Shown: positions 46,091 through 55,783, counted from the stretch's first letter. The stretch is DNA of 64,000 bases from Paracoccaceae bacterium (GCA_019454225.1 CP075370.1:310001-374000), one strand, 5' to 3'. The notes: generated from the sequence alone by a model not told the origin. Translations and numbers: made by a program.

Positions 46091-47122
46091 TCAGCCGTCC
46101 GACAGCGCCGCCCTTGCCCGGGCAGAGGCGTGGAGGATGCCCCGTTCCAGAAGGTCGCCCGCGCCGCGCCATGCCAGCGGCCGGGCGGGCGCGATGCGGA
46201 AATCGTCATCCCTGGCGGCCAGCAGGCGGCGGGCATCCTCGGCATGGTCCCAGGTGGCGGCGGCGACGCTGCGGCGGTCACGTTCGCGCCAGGGGCCGGC
46301 AAGCTTGTAGTGCCGCAGCGCGATGGTGGTGTCGGACAGCCGCACGCGGCTGGCGGCATGCGGGTGGGTCATCAGATCGACGCCCGGCACATTGCGCACG
46401 AGGCTGTGCTTGGACAGGAACGGGGTTTCGCCGAACACCTCGGACCGCAACCCGCCCTGCAGGAACATCACGCCGGGATCGTCGCAGATGTTGTCGCGCA
46501 GGAACCAGTGAAACCCGATGCGGGTTGCATCGTGATAGGCGATGCGCTCTAGCGCGTCCGCCGACCAGAACCGGCAGGCATCCACCGCGCGGTCATAGGC
46601 CATGCCGGCCTGCGCGGCGTAGGGCCCGGGCGCGAATAGGTCGATCATCTGGCCGAGGATCGCGGTGTGGCCCTGCGCATTCGCATAGCGCAGCAGACCC
46701 GGCAGGTCGCCCAGCGGCAGTTCGGCCATCTCGTCGGCGTCGGCGAACAGCACCCAGCCGCCGCGCAGCACCCGCGCCGCGGCCCGGGCACGCAGCGCCA
46801 CCTCGTGCCGCCGGGCGGGCAGCGTGTTGCGCAGCACCGTGACGCCCGCAAAGCCGCGCGCGATGTCGACCGTGGCATCGGTGGACCCGTTGTCCACCAG
46901 AACCACGTGGGCGACGCCAAGCGCCTGATGGTGCGAAAGGAAGGGATGCAGGAACCATTCCGCATCGCGGACAAGCGTCACGAGTGCAGCCTGGTCGTCC
47001 CGCAGCGTCACGCGGGCGGGACCGTGGAGGTGGCGGAAGGCGGCGGCCACCGCCAGCCGGTCGCGCATGATGCCGGCCCGTCGCGATACGGCAGCGGCGA
47101 TGCGCGAGAACGGCCGTGTCAT
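46091..47122 (-). CDS. glycosyltransferase family 2/92-like protein
   Basis: 343 residues. The nucleotide-sugar domain shows VTLVRDAEWFLHPFLSHHQ, VLVDNGSTDATVDIA and the metal-binding DxD in LFADADEMAEL. The layout resembles GT2/GT92 proteins of alphaproteobacterial polysaccharide synthesis. No membrane helices are seen. It is 16 nt downstream of dxs on the same strand but functionally unrelated to it as far as can be told. Confidence 0.85.
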   Translation of the reverse strand: MTRPFSRIAAAVSRRAGIMRDRLAVAAAFRHLHGPARVTLRDDQAALVTLVRDAEWFLHPFLSHHQALGVAHVVLVDNGSTDATVDIARGFAGVTVLRNTLPARRHEVALRARAAARVLRGGWVLFADADEMAELPLGDLPGLLRYANAQGHTAILGQMIDLFAPGPYAAQAGMAYDRAVDACRFWSADALERIAYHDATRIGFHWFLRDNICDDPGVMFLQGGLRSEVFGETPFLSKHSLVRNVPGVDLMTHPHAASRVRLSDTTIALRHYKLAGPWRERDRRSVAAATWDHAEDARRLLAARDDDFRIAPARPLAWRGAGDLLERGILHASARARAALSDG

Positions 47123-47138
47123 GGCGCGGCCGCCCGCG

Positions 47139-49052
47139 TCACGCCCGCTTTCCCACCACGGCGACGCCCAGAACCTCTAGCACCTTCGCCTCGATCCGGG
47201 CCGCGTCAAGGCCCGCCGTGCGATACATGGCGTCGGGGCTGGCCTGGTCGATGAAGATGTCGGGCAGGACCATGCTGCGGAAGCGCAGGCCACGGTCAAG
47301 GACGCCCTCTTCCGCCAGGAGCTGCACGACATGGCTGCCGAAACCGCCGATGGCGCCTTCCTCGATGGTGATCAGCGCCTCGTGGTGGCGGGCGAGGTTC
47401 AGGATCATGTCGCGGTCGAGCGGCTTGGCAAAGCGGGCATCGGCCACGGTGGGGGGCAGGCCGCGCGCCGCCAGCGATTCCGCGGCGCGCAGCGTTTCCG
47501 CAAGCCGGGTGCCGAAGGACAGCAGCGCAACCCGGGCGCCTTCGCGGACAAGGCGGCCGCGACCGATGGCCAGGGGCGTGCCACGTGCCGGCAGCTCGAC
47601 GCCTTCGCCTTCGCCGCGGGGGTAGCGGAAGGCGATGGGTCCGTCGTCATGCGCCGCGGCAGTGGCCACCATGTGCACCAGTTCGGCCTCGTCCGCGGCG
47701 GCCATGACGGTGAAACCCGGCAGGTTCGACAGGAAGGCGGTATCGAACGCCCCGGCATGGGTGGCGCCATCGGCACCCACGAGGCCCGCACGGTCGATGG
47801 CAAAGCGGACCGGCAGGCGCTGGATCGCCACGTCATGCACGACCTGATCGTAGCCGCGCTGCAGGAAGGTGGAATAGATCGCGCAGAAGGGGCGCAGGCC
47901 ACCGGCCGCCAGCCCTGCCGAAAAGGTCACGGCATGCTGTTCGGCAATGCCCACGTCGAAGCACCGGCGTGGAAAACGGTCGGCGAACAGGTTCAGGCCG
48001 GTGCCGTCGGGCATCGCCGCCGTGACCGCGACGATGCGTTCGTCCTGTTCGGCCTCGGCCACCAGGGCCTGTGCGAAGACCTTGGTATAGGCGGGGGCGT
48101 TCGACGGCGCCTTGGCCTGGACGCCCGTCAGCACGTCGAAGCGACCGGTGGCATGGCCCCGGTCGCGCGCGCCCTCGGCCGGGGCGTAGCCCTTGCCCTT
48201 CTTCGTCAGCACATGGATCAGCACCGGGCCGGTGGCGCGGGCGCGGGCCGCCCGCAGCACCGGCAGAAGCTGGTCGAGATCATGGCCGTCGACCGGACCG
48301 ATGTAGGAGAACCCCAGCGATTCGAACAGCGTGCCGCCCTTGGCCAGACCCTTCAGCGCCTCTTTCGCACGCAGGGCGCCTTCGCGCAGGGGTGGCGGCA
48401 GAAGGCTGGCGGCACCCTGGGCCACCGCCTTGAGCTGGTCGAAGGGGCCTTCGGCGTAGAGCCGGGTCAGATAGCTGGACAGGGCGCCGACGGGCGGGGC
48501 GATCGACATCTCGTTGTCGTTCAGGATGACGAACAGGCGGTGCTTCAGGTGGCCTGCGTTGTTCATCGCCTCGAAGGCCATGCCCGCGCTCATCGCGCCG
48601 TCGCCGATCACGGCGATGGCGTCACCGGGGCTGCCGCCGAGATCCGCGGCCATGGCAAAGCCGAGCGCCGCGCTGATCGAGGTCGAGGAATGGGCGGCAC
48701 CGAAGGGGTCGTAGGGCGATTCGGACCGTTTGGTGAACCCTGACAGGCCGCCTTCGGTCCGCAGGGTGCGGATGCGGCCGCGCCGTCCGGTCAGGATCTT
48801 GTGGGGATAGCACTGGTGGCCGACATCCCAGATCAGCTTGTCGCGGGGCGTGTCAAAGACGGCGTGGATGGCGACGGTCAGTTCCACCACGCCCAGCCCG
48901 GCGCCCAGATGCCCGCCGGTCACGGAGACGGCGCTGATGGTCTCGGCGCGCAGTTCGTCGGCGACCTGGCGCAGCTCGCGGTCGGAGAGGCGGCGCAGGT
49001 CGGCTGGCTGCGTCACCCGGTCGAGCAGGGGCGTGGCGGGCTGGTCTGTCAT
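47139..49052 (-). CDS. dxs: 1-deoxy-D-xylulose-5-phosphate synthase
   Basis: 637 residues, full length. It condenses pyruvate and glyceraldehyde 3-phosphate in the first step of the MEP pathway. The thiamin-diphosphate motif is [18 protein letters not shown]. The catalytic Glu region is [19 protein letters not shown], and an N-terminal [18 protein letters not shown] is conserved. It lies 7 nt downstream of the prenyltransferase gene, so isoprenoid supply and chain building are co-encoded. Confidence 0.97.
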   Translation of the reverse strand: MTDQPATPLLDRVTQPADLRRLSDRELRQVADELRAETISAVSVTGGHLGAGLGVVELTVAIHAVFDTPRDKLIWDVGHQCYPHKILTGRRGRIRTLRTEGGLSGFTKRSESPYDPFGAAHSSTSISAALGFAMAADLGGSPGDAIAVIGDGAMSAGMAFEAMNNAGHLKHRLFVILNDNEMSIAPPVGALSSYLTRLYAEGPFDQLKAVAQGAASLLPPPLREGALRAKEALKGLAKGGTLFESLGFSYIGPVDGHDLDQLLPVLRAARARATGPVLIHVLTKKGKGYAPAEGARDRGHATGRFDVLTGVQAKAPSNAPAYTKVFAQALVAEAEQDERIVAVTAAMPDGTGLNLFADRFPRRCFDVGIAEQHAVTFSAGLAAGGLRPFCAIYSTFLQRGYDQVVHDVAIQRLPVRFAIDRAGLVGADGATHAGAFDTAFLSNLPGFTVMAAADEAELVHMVATAAAHDDGPIAFRYPRGEGEGVELPARGTPLAIGRGRLVREGARVALLSFGTRLAETLRAAESLAARGLPPTVADARFAKPLDRDMILNLARHHEALITIEEGAIGGFGSHVVQLLAEEGVLDRGLRFRSMVLPDIFIDQASPDAMYRTAGLDAARIEAKVLEVLGVAVVGKRA

Positions 49053-49059
49053 GGCGTCC

Positions 49060-49929
49060 TCAGCGGTCGCGCGCGACGACGTAGCGCGCGGCCTCCTTCA
49101 GGGTTTCGGCACGGGGGCCATAGGGGGCAAGGGCGGCGCATGCGGCATCCGCCAGATCGGCCGCGCGGGCACGCGCGCCGAGCAGGCCGAGATGCGAGAC
49201 GAAGGTCGCCTTGCCCGCCCCCGCGTCCTTGCCCGCCCGCTTGCCCATCGCAGCCTCGTCGCCCACGGCGTCCAAGATGTCGTCGGCGATCTGGAAGGCG
49301 AGGCCGAGCGCTGCGGCATAGTCCCGCAGGGGGGCGGGATCGGCACCCGCGAGGATCGCGCCGGCCGTTCCGGCCCAGCCGATCAGGGCGCCGGTCTTGC
49401 CGGCCTGAAGCCGTTCGATCTGCGGCAGGGTCAGGGGTTCGGCGGCGGTTTCGGCGGCGATGTCCATCGCCTGCCCGCCGACCATGCCCGATACCCCGGC
49501 GGCGCGTGCAAGACCCGCGACCAGGGCGATGCGCACCTCGGCCGGGCCGAGCGCGGGGTCGGCCAGCAGTTCGAACGCAAGCGCCTGCAAGGCATCGCCT
49601 GCAAGGACGGCCGTGGCCTCGTCCCATCTGACATGGACGGTGGGCAGGCCGCGGCGCAGGTCGTCGTCATCCATGCAGGGCAGATCGTCATGGACGAGAC
49701 TGTAGGCGTGAAGCGCCTCGATCGCGGCTGCGGCGGCCACGGCGCGGTCGGGGGGCAGGCCGTGCAGCGCCGCGCCCTCGATCACCAGGAATCCGCGGAT
49801 GCCCTTGCCGCCGGACAGCGCATAGCGCATCGCCTGCGCCACCGGCGGCTCGCCCGCATCGGCAAGCGCCGCCGTCAGGCGCGACGCGACGGCGGCCCGG
49901 GCCGCCGCGAGCGCGTCGGGGAATGTCAC
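49060..49929 (-). CDS. ispA: polyprenyl (farnesyl-type) diphosphate synthase
   Basis: 289 residues. It adds isopentenyl units to allylic diphosphates. The first Asp-rich motif is [15 protein letters not shown] and the second is [13 protein letters not shown]. Small residues near the first motif are in keeping with short (C15) products, the usual IspA role. The start GTG at 49929 overlaps the xseB stop, giving translational coupling in the order xseB-ispA-dxs, as in E. coli. Confidence 0.94.
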   Translation of the reverse strand: MTFPDALAAARAAVASRLTAALADAGEPPVAQAMRYALSGGKGIRGFLVIEGAALHGLPPDRAVAAAAAIEALHAYSLVHDDLPCMDDDDLRRGLPTVHVRWDEATAVLAGDALQALAFELLADPALGPAEVRIALVAGLARAAGVSGMVGGQAMDIAAETAAEPLTLPQIERLQAGKTGALIGWAGTAGAILAGADPAPLRDYAAALGLAFQIADDILDAVGDEAAMGKRAGKDAGAGKATFVSHLGLLGARARAADLADAACAALAPYGPRAETLKEAARYVVARDR

Positions 49930-50165
49930 AGCCCCTCCGCGGGTGTGGTGCCCACGGCGCGGCCCTCCTGCGCGCGGATCAGTTCGACCTTTTCCTCGGC
50001 CTCTTTCAGCCGCGCCTCGCAATGCGCCTTGAGCGCCGCGCCGCGCTCATAAAGCGCTATCGAGGCATCCAGCGCCACGTCGCCGCGCTCAAGCTGGGCC
50101 ACCACGGATTCGAGCGCGGCCATCGCGGCCTCGAAGGTCATCTCGGCAATCGGCGTGTCGGTCAA
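49926..50165 (-). CDS. xseB: exodeoxyribonuclease VII small subunit
   Basis: 79 residues. The conserved MTFEAAMAALESVVAQLERG and ALYERGAALKAHCEARLKEAE are the XseB helical pair. The protein joins the large subunit XseA, which is not in this window, to degrade single-stranded DNA. It overlaps ispA downstream and the deacetylase-like gene upstream, both by 4 nt. Confidence 0.95.
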   Translation of the reverse strand: MTDTPIAEMTFEAAMAALESVVAQLERGDVALDASIALYERGAALKAHCEARLKEAEEKVELIRAQEGRAVGTTPAEGL

Positions 50166-51085
50166 CGGCCCCGCTCCCTCAGTCTGTCCACGTGGGCGGC
50201 GGTGCTGGCCGCCAGTGCGGGCAGATCATATCCGCCCTCCAGCGACGATACCACCCGGCCGCCGCAGACCCCATCGGCCAGATCGCAGATCGCATCGGTC
50301 AGCCAGGCGAAATCCTCGGTGCCCCAGGCCAGGCCGCCCAGCGGATCGTCGGCATGGGCATCGAACCCGGCAGAGACAAGGATCAGGTCGGGCGCGAAGG
50401 CGCGGGCGCGGTCGAGGATGGCACCCCAGGCGGCACGCATCTGGGCGCTGCCGCTGCCGGGACGCAGGGGGACGTTCATCACCTGCCCATGCGCGCCGGT
50501 TTCCGACGGATCGCCGGTGCCGGGGTAGAGCGGCATCTGGTGCGACGAGGCGAAGAAGGCGCGCGGTTCGTCCCACAGCAGATCCTGCGTGCCATTGCCA
50601 TGGTGCACGTCGAAGTCGAGCACCGCGACACGCCCTGCGCCGTGATGGTCGAGCGCGCGCATCGCGCCCACGGCGACCGACCCGAACAGGCAGAAGCCCA
50701 TGGCGGCTTCACGCTCGGCATGATGTCCCGGGGGCCGGGCGGCCACGAAGGCGTTGGCGGCATCGCCCGCCATCACCGCATCGACCGCGGCGACCACCCC
50801 GCCCGCCCCGCGCAGCGCCGCCGCCAGCGAACCGGGCGCCAGATAGGTATCGCCATCCAGCATCGCCCAGCCCCGGGCAGGCATCGCCCGGCGCACGCGG
50901 TCGAGGTAGCGCACGGGATGGCAGCGCAAGAGATCGGCATCCTCCGCCAGCGGCGCGGCCCGCCGGTCAAGGTCCATCCTGGCCAGCGCAGCGGCGATGG
51001 CCGCGAGGCGGGCCGCCTGTTCGGGATGGCCTGGCGGTTCGGCGTGGCCGTCGCAATCGGGGTGGGTGAAAAGCGCGGTTGTCAT
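50162..51085 (-). CDS. histone deacetylase-family (AcuC/polyamine deacetylase-like) hydrolase
   Basis: 307 residues. The zinc site is formed by DFDVHHGNGTQDLLW (Asp, His) and SAGFDAHADDPLGGL (Asp). The catalytic His pair is in RPPGHHAEREAAMGF, and an EGGYD motif is in SLEGGYDLPAL. Bacterial members deacetylate polyamines or acetylated proteins; the substrate is not determined. Overlaps xseB by 4 nt. The ATG at 51085 starts MTTALFTHPDCDGHA. Confidence 0.93.
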   Translation of the reverse strand: MTTALFTHPDCDGHAEPPGHPEQAARLAAIAAALARMDLDRRAAPLAEDADLLRCHPVRYLDRVRRAMPARGWAMLDGDTYLAPGSLAAALRGAGGVVAAVDAVMAGDAANAFVAARPPGHHAEREAAMGFCLFGSVAVGAMRALDHHGAGRVAVLDFDVHHGNGTQDLLWDEPRAFFASSHQMPLYPGTGDPSETGAHGQVMNVPLRPGSGSAQMRAAWGAILDRARAFAPDLILVSAGFDAHADDPLGGLAWGTEDFAWLTDAICDLADGVCGGRVVSSLEGGYDLPALAASTAAHVDRLRERGR

Positions 51086-51173
51086 AGCGGTTTCCGTGTT
51101 GCGGAGGTCGGGGGGCATGCATTCGGGGCGACCGGAGCCACCCCGACCAGGGATGCCGTCGGTCCCGGGCCGG

Positions 51174-51881
51174 TCAGTCCGGCGCCAGCATGTAACCTTC
51201 GCCCCGCACCGTCTGCAGGTAGCGCGGCTGTTTCGGATCGGCCTCGATCTTGCGGCGGAGGCGGGTGATCTGGACATCGACGGCGCGTTCGGTGCCACGG
51301 TCGGCGCCGTCGGCCGCCCCGGCATCGCCGGCCAGCCGTTCGCGGCTGACCGGCTGGCCGGGAACGGCGGCGAAGATGCGCATCAGTTGCGCCTCGGTCG
51401 CGGTCAGGCGGATCGGGTCGGCGCCACGCCAGAGTTCGCCCCGATCGACATCGTAGCGCACGGCACCAAGATGCAGCACCTTGGGGACGGTTTCGGCGCG
51501 GGCCTGCGGGACGCGGCGCAGGATGGCGTTGATGCGCAGCAAGAGTTCCTTGGGCTCGAACGGCTTGACCAGATAGTCATCGGCACCCGCCTCGAAACCG
51601 GCGATGCGGCTGGCGGTTTCACCGCGCGCGGTCAGCAGCAGCACGGGCACCGCCGAACGGGCCCGGACCGCACGGGTGAAGGCCACGCCATCCTCGCCCG
51701 GCATCATCAGGTCGAGCACGAGAAGGTCAAAGTCGAGCCCGGCCATCAGGCGTCGCGCCTGGCCCGCGTCACGCGCGACGGTGACGAGAAAGCCGTTGCG
51801 CATCAGGAATTTCTGCAGAAGGCCCCGGATGCGTTCGTCATCGTCGACGACCAGAAGATGGGCCTGAGGATCGGGGATCAT
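51174..51881 (-). CDS. petR: PetR-type response regulator (OmpR family)
   Basis: 235 residues. The receiver domain has the phosphorylatable Asp in LLVLDLMMPGEDG and Lys in DDYLVKPFEPKEL. The C-terminal winged helix ends in RKIEADPKQPRYLQTVRGEGY. It closely matches PetR, which in Rhodobacter capsulatus lies with petP upstream of the cytochrome bc1 (petABC) genes and is needed for growth. There is no histidine kinase gene beside it, and petABC is not in this window. Start overlaps petP by 4 nt. Confidence 0.93.
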   Translation of the reverse strand: MIPDPQAHLLVVDDDERIRGLLQKFLMRNGFLVTVARDAGQARRLMAGLDFDLLVLDLMMPGEDGVAFTRAVRARSAVPVLLLTARGETASRIAGFEAGADDYLVKPFEPKELLLRINAILRRVPQARAETVPKVLHLGAVRYDVDRGELWRGADPIRLTATEAQLMRIFAAVPGQPVSRERLAGDAGAADGADRGTERAVDVQITRLRRKIEADPKQPRYLQTVRGEGYMLAPD

Positions 51882-52375
51882 GTGCCGCCCTCCCGCAATG
51901 TCTGGTAGTGGCGGCGCATCTCGGGGTCCATCATCGCCTCGAGCACGGTGCGGAATCCCGCCACGGCCTGCGGTCCGGCGGCGCGATAGGCGGCGCGCAT
52001 GCGGGCACGCTGGGCGTCTGACAGCGCACGCTCAAGCTCGGCACCGCGCGGCGTGAGATGCAGGTGGCGTTCGCGCTTGTCGTCGCGGCCGACGCGGCTT
52101 TCGACCAGGCCGTCGTCGATCAGGGTGCGCAGCACGCGGTTCAGCGACTGCTTGGTCACGCCGAGGATCGACAGCAGGTTGTTGACCGTGGTGCCGGGCG
52201 AGCGGTGGATGAAATGCACCGCGCGGTGATGTGCACGGCCATAGTCCATCCCTTCCAGGATGCGGTCGGGGTCGGCCGTGAAGCCGCGATAGGCGAAGAA
52301 CATCGCCTCGATACCCTTGCGCAACTGGTCGTCCGTCAGGAACAACAGGTTTTCGCCGCCAGGACCGTCTGCCAT
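51878..52375 (-). CDS. petP: PetP-type MarR-family regulator
   Basis: 165 residues. The winged-helix core is GTTVNNLLSILGVTKQSLNRV with the wing GRDDKRERHLHLT. It belongs to the PetP group that pairs with petR. The ATG at 52375 has GGGAGA six bases upstream, better than the TTG two codons earlier. A palindrome at 52413-52433, just upstream and divergent from a transaminase gene, is a candidate operator. Confidence 0.92.
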   Translation of the reverse strand: MADGPGGENLLFLTDDQLRKGIEAMFFAYRGFTADPDRILEGMDYGRAHHRAVHFIHRSPGTTVNNLLSILGVTKQSLNRVLRTLIDDGLVESRVGRDDKRERHLHLTPRGAELERALSDAQRARMRAAYRAAGPQAVAGFRTVLEAMMDPEMRRHYQTLREGGT

Positions 52376-52412
52376 CTGCAATCTCCCTTGGGCGCGAATT
52401 TACGTCAGCCTT

Positions 52413-52433
52413 GTTGACTTTCCAAGACTCAAC
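52413..52433. promoter_or_regulatory. candidate PetP operator
   Basis: GTTGA-N11-TCAAC inverted repeat in the 147-bp gap between petP and the divergent aminotransferase, 38 bp before the petP start codon. The location and symmetry fit autoregulation by a MarR-type dimer. No other gene is available to supply a regulator here. Unproven. Confidence 0.5.
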
Positions 52434-52522
52434 TGCTACCTCGCCCGGGATTTGGCGCAAGATTATGTCCGCTTTGGACCTAACCGGCGCAACATCTGCA
52501 AATTCTGGCACGGGAGGGTGCG

Positions 52523-53389
52523 ATGGCAGGCTATGACGACCGCGACGGCTTCATCTGGATGGATGGCGAACTGGTGGAGTGGCGCGCGGCCAAGGTGCAT
52601 ATCCTGACCCATGCGCTGCACTATGCGTCCAGCGTGTTCGAGGGCGAGCGCTGCTACAACGGGCGCATCTTCAAGAGCCGCGAGCATTCCGAGCGGCTGC
52701 GGATATCGGGCGACCTTCTGGACATGCCGCTGCCCTACAGCGTGGACGAGCTGGAGGCGGCCAAGACCGCCGTTCTCAAGGCCAACGGGCTGAGCGATGC
52801 CTATGTGCGGGCGCTGGCCTGGCGCGGCGCGGGCGAGGACATGGGCGTGGCATCGAAGCGCAACCCGATCCGGGTCGCCGTGGCCTGCTGGTCATGGGGC
52901 AACTATTACGGCGACGCCAAGATGAAGGGCGCGAAGCTCGACATCGCCAAGTGGAAGCGTCCGAGCCCCGAGACCATTCCCCATGCCGCCAAGGCGGCCG
53001 GGCTGTACATGATCTGCACGATGTCGAAGCACGCCGCCGAGGCGAAAGGGTGCAGCGACGCGATGATGATGGACTATCGCGGCTATGTGGCCGAGGCGAC
53101 GGGTGCGAACATCTTCTTCGTCAAGGACGGCGAGGTGCATACGCCCAAGCCCGACGCGTTCCTGAACGGCATCACCCGCCAGACGGTCATCGGGATGCTG
53201 AAGGACATGCAGGTGAAGGTGCATGAACGGCACATCATGCCCGAGGAACTGGAAGGTTTCGAACAGTGCTGGCTGACCGGCACGGCCGCCGAGGTGACCC
53301 CGGTCGGCGAGATCGGGCCCTATCGGTTCGAGGTGGGTGCGCTCACGCAGCGCGTGGCCAGCGAGTACGAGAAGCTGGTCCGGGCCTGA
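52523..53389 (+). CDS. ilvE: branched-chain amino acid aminotransferase
   Basis: 288 residues, PLP fold type IV. It interconverts branched-chain amino acids and 2-oxo acids. LTHALHYASSVFEGERCY is the family N-terminal signature. The PLP Lys is in the KWKRPSPETIPHAAKAAG stretch, and the conserved Glu is in GYVAEATGANIFFV. Start at 52523 follows GGGAGG. It is divergent from petP, an arrangement seen in Rhodobacterales. A strong inverted repeat follows the gene. Confidence 0.94.
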   Translation: MAGYDDRDGFIWMDGELVEWRAAKVHILTHALHYASSVFEGERCYNGRIFKSREHSERLRISGDLLDMPLPYSVDELEAAKTAVLKANGLSDAYVRALAWRGAGEDMGVASKRNPIRVAVACWSWGNYYGDAKMKGAKLDIAKWKRPSPETIPHAAKAAGLYMICTMSKHAAEAKGCSDAMMMDYRGYVAEATGANIFFVKDGEVHTPKPDAFLNGITRQTVIGMLKDMQVKVHERHIMPEELEGFEQCWLTGTAAEVTPVGEIGPYRFEVGALTQRVASEYEKLVRA

Positions 53390-53398
53390 CCGCCGGTC

Positions 53399-53436
53399 GG
53401 CACCCGCCAGGCGGCTTGCGTCCCCTGGCGGGTGCC
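53399..53436. terminator. perfect 13-bp inverted repeat after ilvE
   Basis: GGCACCCGCCAGG and CCTGGCGGGTGCC flank a 12-nt loop, 9 nt past the ilvE stop. There is no T tract, but the stable hairpin lies between convergent genes and probably ends or protects transcripts from both sides. Confidence 0.6.
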
Positions 53437-53467
53437 GGAGTCCTGAAGCTGGCCCCGGGGCCTGGCC

Positions 53468-53653
53468 TCAGGTGCTGCGCCCCCGTTCGATGCGGGCGTA
53501 TTCCACCACGCGGCGGCCTTCGGCGGGCTTGAGGCGCGGCTTCTGCCACAGGCCGCGCCAGACCTGTTCTCCGCCCTCGCGGGCGATGCGCAGGAAGTGC
53601 TTCACGCGGCCGCCGTCAGACGGCGCGCGCTTGTCGGCGAGGTGACGGCTCAT
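53468..53653 (-). CDS. small basic protein of unknown function
   Basis: 61 residues, Arg/Lys-rich (MSRHLADKRAPSDGGRVKHF). The strong ribosome-binding site AAGGAGG with a 7-nt spacer supports real translation. No transmembrane segment or known motif is seen. It lies between the ilvE inverted repeat and the ohr gene. The charge suggests nucleic-acid or ribosome contact, but that is only a guess. Confidence 0.65.
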   Translation of the reverse strand: MSRHLADKRAPSDGGRVKHFLRIAREGGEQVWRGLWQKPRLKPAEGRRVVEYARIERGRST

Positions 53654-53733
53654 GGTCGGTCCTCCTTCGGTGGCTGGGAGACCGAGCCTAGCATGGAATC
53701 GTCGGCGCGGTCACGCCGCGCCGCCGCATCCCG

Positions 53734-54162
53734 TCAGATGACCACGGTCTCGACGACGATGTTGCCCTTGGTCGCGTTCGAATAGGGGCAGATGAAATGG
53801 CCGCGCTCGGCAATCCTTTCGGCCACGGCATGATCGACGCCGGGCATCTTCACCTCAAGCCGGACCTTCAGGCCGAAACCGCCATCGTCGCGGGGACCGA
53901 TGCCGACGGTCGCGTTCACGGTGGCGTTCTCGGGCACGGTGCCCAGCTTTTCGGCCCCGGCGACATAGCGCATCGCACCCAGGTAGCAGGCCGAATAGCC
54001 CAGCGCGAAAAGCTCCTCGGGGTTGTGGCCGGCGCCCGATCCACCGAGTTCCTTGGGGCTGGCCATGGTGACGGTCAGCATGCCGCTGGTCAGTTTCGAC
54101 AGGCCGTTGCGCCCGCCGCCGGTCGCCTGTGCCTCGGTCGTGTATTTCACGTCTACGGCCAT
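53734..54162 (-). CDS. ohr: organic hydroperoxide resistance protein Ohr
   Basis: 142 residues, OsmC/Ohr fold. It reduces organic peroxides with two reactive cysteines, present in GYSACYLGAMRYV and HFICPYSNATKGN. The start MAVDVKYTTEAQATGGGRNG is standard and follows GGAGG. It is divergent from ohrR, and the 104-bp gap holds two operator-like palindromes, one of which overlaps this gene's ribosome-binding site. Confidence 0.95.
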   Translation of the reverse strand: MAVDVKYTTEAQATGGGRNGLSKLTSGMLTVTMASPKELGGSGAGHNPEELFALGYSACYLGAMRYVAGAEKLGTVPENATVNATVGIGPRDDGGFGLKVRLEVKMPGVDHAVAERIAERGHFICPYSNATKGNIVVETVVI

Positions 54163-54172
54163 CTTGCCCTCC

Positions 54173-54184
54173 ATCGTGTGCGAT
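54173..54184. promoter_or_regulatory. OhrR-type operator near ohr
   Basis: ATCGTGTGCGAT, palindromic at its ends (ATCG/CGAT). An 11-bp core is repeated in inverse form at 54242. The site touches the ohr ribosome-binding region, as expected for a repressor site. Confidence 0.65.
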
Positions 54185-54241
54185 ATAATCGTGAGCGCGT
54201 GATATCCTGCATGCGGGTGCGGGTCAAGCCCTTGCAAGAAA

Positions 54242-54253
54242 ATCGCACACGAC
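54242..54253. promoter_or_regulatory. OhrR-type operator near ohrR
   Basis: ATCGCACACGAC. Its ATCGCACACGA core is the exact reverse complement of TCGTGTGCGAT at 54174, so the two sites face each other across the divergent promoter region. It lies 13 bp before the ohrR start codon. Confidence 0.6.
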
Positions 54254-54266
54254 TTAATCTTGCGCG

Positions 54267-54713
54267 ATGACCGAGAATGCGCCCATGCCACCGGAGCGGA
54301 TGCTGTGCTTTGCGCTGTATTCCGCCACCCATGCGATGCAGGCAGTCTATGCGCCGCTGCTGGAGCCGCTGGGGCTGACCTATCCGCAATACCTTGTCCT
54401 TTCGGCCCTCTGGCAGAAGGACGGGCAGGGCGTGGGCGAGCTGGGGCGGGGCCTTGGGCTGGAGTCGAACACGCTGACCCCGATCCTGAAGCGGATGGCG
54501 GCGGCCGGGCTCATACTGCGCGACCGCGACGCGGCGGATGAACGGCGCGTTACCGTGCGTCTGGCCGACCGTGGCGAGGCATTGCGCGCCCATGCCGGGC
54601 CGATCGCGGCCTGTGTGCGGGAGCGGACCGGGCTGGCACAGGATGCGCTGGCCGAACTTCAGACCCAGGTCAGCCGCCTGCGCGACACGCTGCGGACTCC
54701 GCCAGCCGCGTGA
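54267..54713 (+). CDS. ohrR: OhrR, peroxide-sensing MarR-family repressor
   Basis: 148 residues. The redox Cys lies in [17 protein letters not shown], the conserved OhrR sensor segment. The winged helix is [20 protein letters not shown] with wing [12 protein letters not shown]. Organic peroxides oxidise the Cys and release the repressor from the ohr promoter. Divergent from ohr. The last 44 nt overlap queG tail to tail. Confidence 0.94.
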   Translation: MTENAPMPPERMLCFALYSATHAMQAVYAPLLEPLGLTYPQYLVLSALWQKDGQGVGELGRGLGLESNTLTPILKRMAAAGLILRDRDAADERRVTVRLADRGEALRAHAGPIAACVRERTGLAQDALAELQTQVSRLRDTLRTPPAA

Positions 54714-55725
54714 CGGCCCAGGCGGCCGCATCGGCGACCGCGGGATCGGGATCGTGCAACAGCGCGCGGGCCGAGGGCGCAAGCGCGGGAAGCCCGGAAT
54801 TTCCGATGGCATAAAGCACGTTGCGCACGAAACGGTCACGCCCGATGCGCTTGATCGGGCTGCCCGCGAAGCGGGCGCGGAACCCGGCGTCGTCAAGCGC
54901 CGCAAGCTCGGCCAGCGGGGGCGCCCCGACGCGCGCGACATAGCCCGATTGTGAAGCGGCCACCGCGAACTTGTTCCAGGGGCACACCGCGAGGCAGTCG
55001 TCGCAGCCGTAGATGCGATTTCCCATGAGCGGGCGCAGATCTGCGCTGATCGGGCCCCGGTGTTCGATGGTCAGATAGGAGATGCAGCGCCGCGCGTCCA
55101 GGACGCGGGGTGCCGGAAATGCCCGGGTCGGACAGATGTCGAGACAGGCCGTGCAGGTGCCGCAATGGTCGGTCTCGGCCCGGTCGGCGGGCAGATCGAG
55201 GGTGGTGAAGATGGCCCCCAGAAACACCCAGTTGCCGAAGCCGCGCGACAGAAGGTTCGTATGCTTGCCCTGCCAGCCCAGACCCGCCGCCTGCGCAAGC
55301 GGCTTTTCCATCACCGGGGCGGTATCGACGAACACCTTCACGCCACATCCGGTCTCGGCCACCAGCCAGCGGGCCAGATGTTTCAGGCGCTTCTTCACGA
55401 GATCGTGGTAGTCCCTGCCCTGGGCGTAGACGCTGACGGCAGCGCGGTCCGGGCGGTCCAGCACCGCGAGGGGGTCTGCATCGGGCGCATAGCTGTCGGC
55501 GAGCATGACGACCGACCGCACCTCGGGCCACATCGCACGCGGATCGGCCCGCCAGGTGGCGCGGTCGGCCATCCAGACCATCTGCCCGTTGTGCCCTGCC
55601 GCGAGCCAGTCCGCCAGCCGCGCGCCCGCTTCGGCGGCGGCATCGGGCGCACAGACGCCGCAGGCGGCAAATCCGGCTTTCCGGGCTTCTGCCTGCAACC
55701 GGTCCTTCAGGCGCGCTGCGTTCAT
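54670..55725 (-). CDS. queG: epoxyqueuosine reductase
   Basis: 351 residues. It performs the last step of queuosine synthesis in tRNA. Two 4Fe-4S ligand sets are present ([16 protein letters not shown] and [13 protein letters not shown]), with the conserved [19 protein letters not shown] cobalamin/substrate region. A short HEAT-like C-terminus follows. The start at 55725 ([11 protein letters not shown]) matches family length. The 3' end overlaps ohrR by 44 nt. Confidence 0.96.
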   Translation of the reverse strand: MNAARLKDRLQAEARKAGFAACGVCAPDAAAEAGARLADWLAAGHNGQMVWMADRATWRADPRAMWPEVRSVVMLADSYAPDADPLAVLDRPDRAAVSVYAQGRDYHDLVKKRLKHLARWLVAETGCGVKVFVDTAPVMEKPLAQAAGLGWQGKHTNLLSRGFGNWVFLGAIFTTLDLPADRAETDHCGTCTACLDICPTRAFPAPRVLDARRCISYLTIEHRGPISADLRPLMGNRIYGCDDCLAVCPWNKFAVAASQSGYVARVGAPPLAELAALDDAGFRARFAGSPIKRIGRDRFVRNVLYAIGNSGLPALAPSARALLHDPDPAVADAAAWAVTRLAESAACRAGG

Positions 55726-55783
55726 CCTGTTCCGTTTCCCAGTTGCCGGGGCGGCCCGGACCTGACCCGCCCGGAACGTCGGT

